Shown in pieces: positions 63,730 through 64,000 of a stretch of DNA of 64,000 nt; position 1 is the stretch's first letter; each line of letters starts with the position of its first letter. The DNA comes from Eunapius fragilis (lineage: Eukaryota; Porifera; Demospongiae; Spongillida; Spongillidae). The DNA lies in the NCBI GenBank assembly GCA_963681505.1, contig OY811981.1:434001-498000 (forward strand), in the 5' to 3' direction. Made by a program: the position numbers and the translations under genes. The notes under the pieces are model-generated. The model worked only from the letters and a program-made list of their open reading frames with translations, was not told where the DNA came from and searched no databases.

Positions 63730-64000
63730 AGCAATCGGTCTCGGCGCGCCGAATTGCCACGAATTGTTACAGATTGATCCTGCGAAAGTGCAGGAATCCG
63801 TCGCAGCGCGCCGAATTGCGCTGAATTGTTGCAGATTGAAGCCGTCAAAGTGCAGCAATCGGTCGCAGCGCGCCGAATTGTGCCGAATAACATATTGCAG
63901 ATTGATCCCGCAATAGTGCAGCAATCCGTCTCAGCGAACCGAATTGCGCCTAATTGTTGCAGATTGATCCCGCCATAGTGAAACAATCGGTCTCAGCGCG
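63730..64000. repeat. 62-bp tandem repeat running off the window
   Basis: Units of 61-66 bp containing CAGCAATCSGTC, GCGCGCCGAATTG and TTGCAGATTGATCC. At least four units, still in progress at base 64000. Not a known family. Confidence 0.88.

Noticed and set aside
63060-63986. 308-codon Gly-Ser-Ile-rich protein on the minus strand
   Set aside because: Made of hexamer and 62-bp repeats, crosses into the LTR edge, and has equally long frames on the other strand.

Overview
The window is 64 kb of eukaryotic, almost certainly animal, DNA that is dominated by tandem repeats. The clues to the kingdom are GT-AG exon edges with short introns, interstitial TTAGGG-type telomere repeats near 24.7 kb, a Ty3/Gypsy-type LTR fossil near 62.9 kb, and a CACTA-like DNA transposon. 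CpG is not obviously depleted. A marine invertebrate, possibly a sponge, would fit, but nothing here proves a clade. No tRNA, rRNA or complete recognisable host gene was seen.

Layout. (1) 1-12472 is satellite A: 185/208-bp monomers in nested higher-order repeats, cut by a 200-N assembly gap (12473-12672). (2) 12673-13784 holds the 3' part, read on the minus strand, of the best host-gene candidate: three exon-like blocks of a helix-rich protein of unknown function, running into the gap. (3) About 14.0-18.7 kb is a field of diverged tandem copies (540-bp and 1.36-kb families) with poly-A, GA and G-homopolymer tracts. (4) 19254-19382 is a perfect 62-bp-arm inverted repeat. (5) 19.6-24.7 kb contains a dispersed repeat family, TG/CT microsatellites, a 3.07-kb-offset segmental duplication and, between its two copies, a 43-bp G-rich minisatellite. 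The second copy ends in a short telomere-repeat tract. (6) 24.8-29.8 kb is old, decayed repeat DNA with small local arrays.

(7) 29793-50745 and 56979-60216 form satellite B, an array of roughly 730 copies of an 18-bp perfect palindrome (TGACTCCTGCAGGAGTCA) spaced every 32 or 34 bp, with higher-order repeats that include an apparently identical 4000-bp tandem duplication. (8) The two halves of satellite B were one array. They are split by a 6233-bp insertion (50746-56978) that has CACTA/CAGTG ends, imperfect inverted subterminal sequence and a 3-bp target duplication, and that carries its own 167-bp minisatellite. (9) 60.2-64.0 kb holds two 16-bp palindromes at the array edge, an unassigned ORF region, a 24-bp minisatellite open on both strands, a diverged duplicated pair, an LTR-retrotransposon fossil, and an interleaved CCACTACCAATC/62-bp repeat that runs off the window.

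There is no operon-like or pathway logic. The region behaves like heterochromatic, pericentromeric or subtelomeric DNA shaped by unequal exchange, slippage and transposition. Many long open frames on both strands (up to 308 codons) are by-products of repeat periods divisible by three and should not be taken as proteins.
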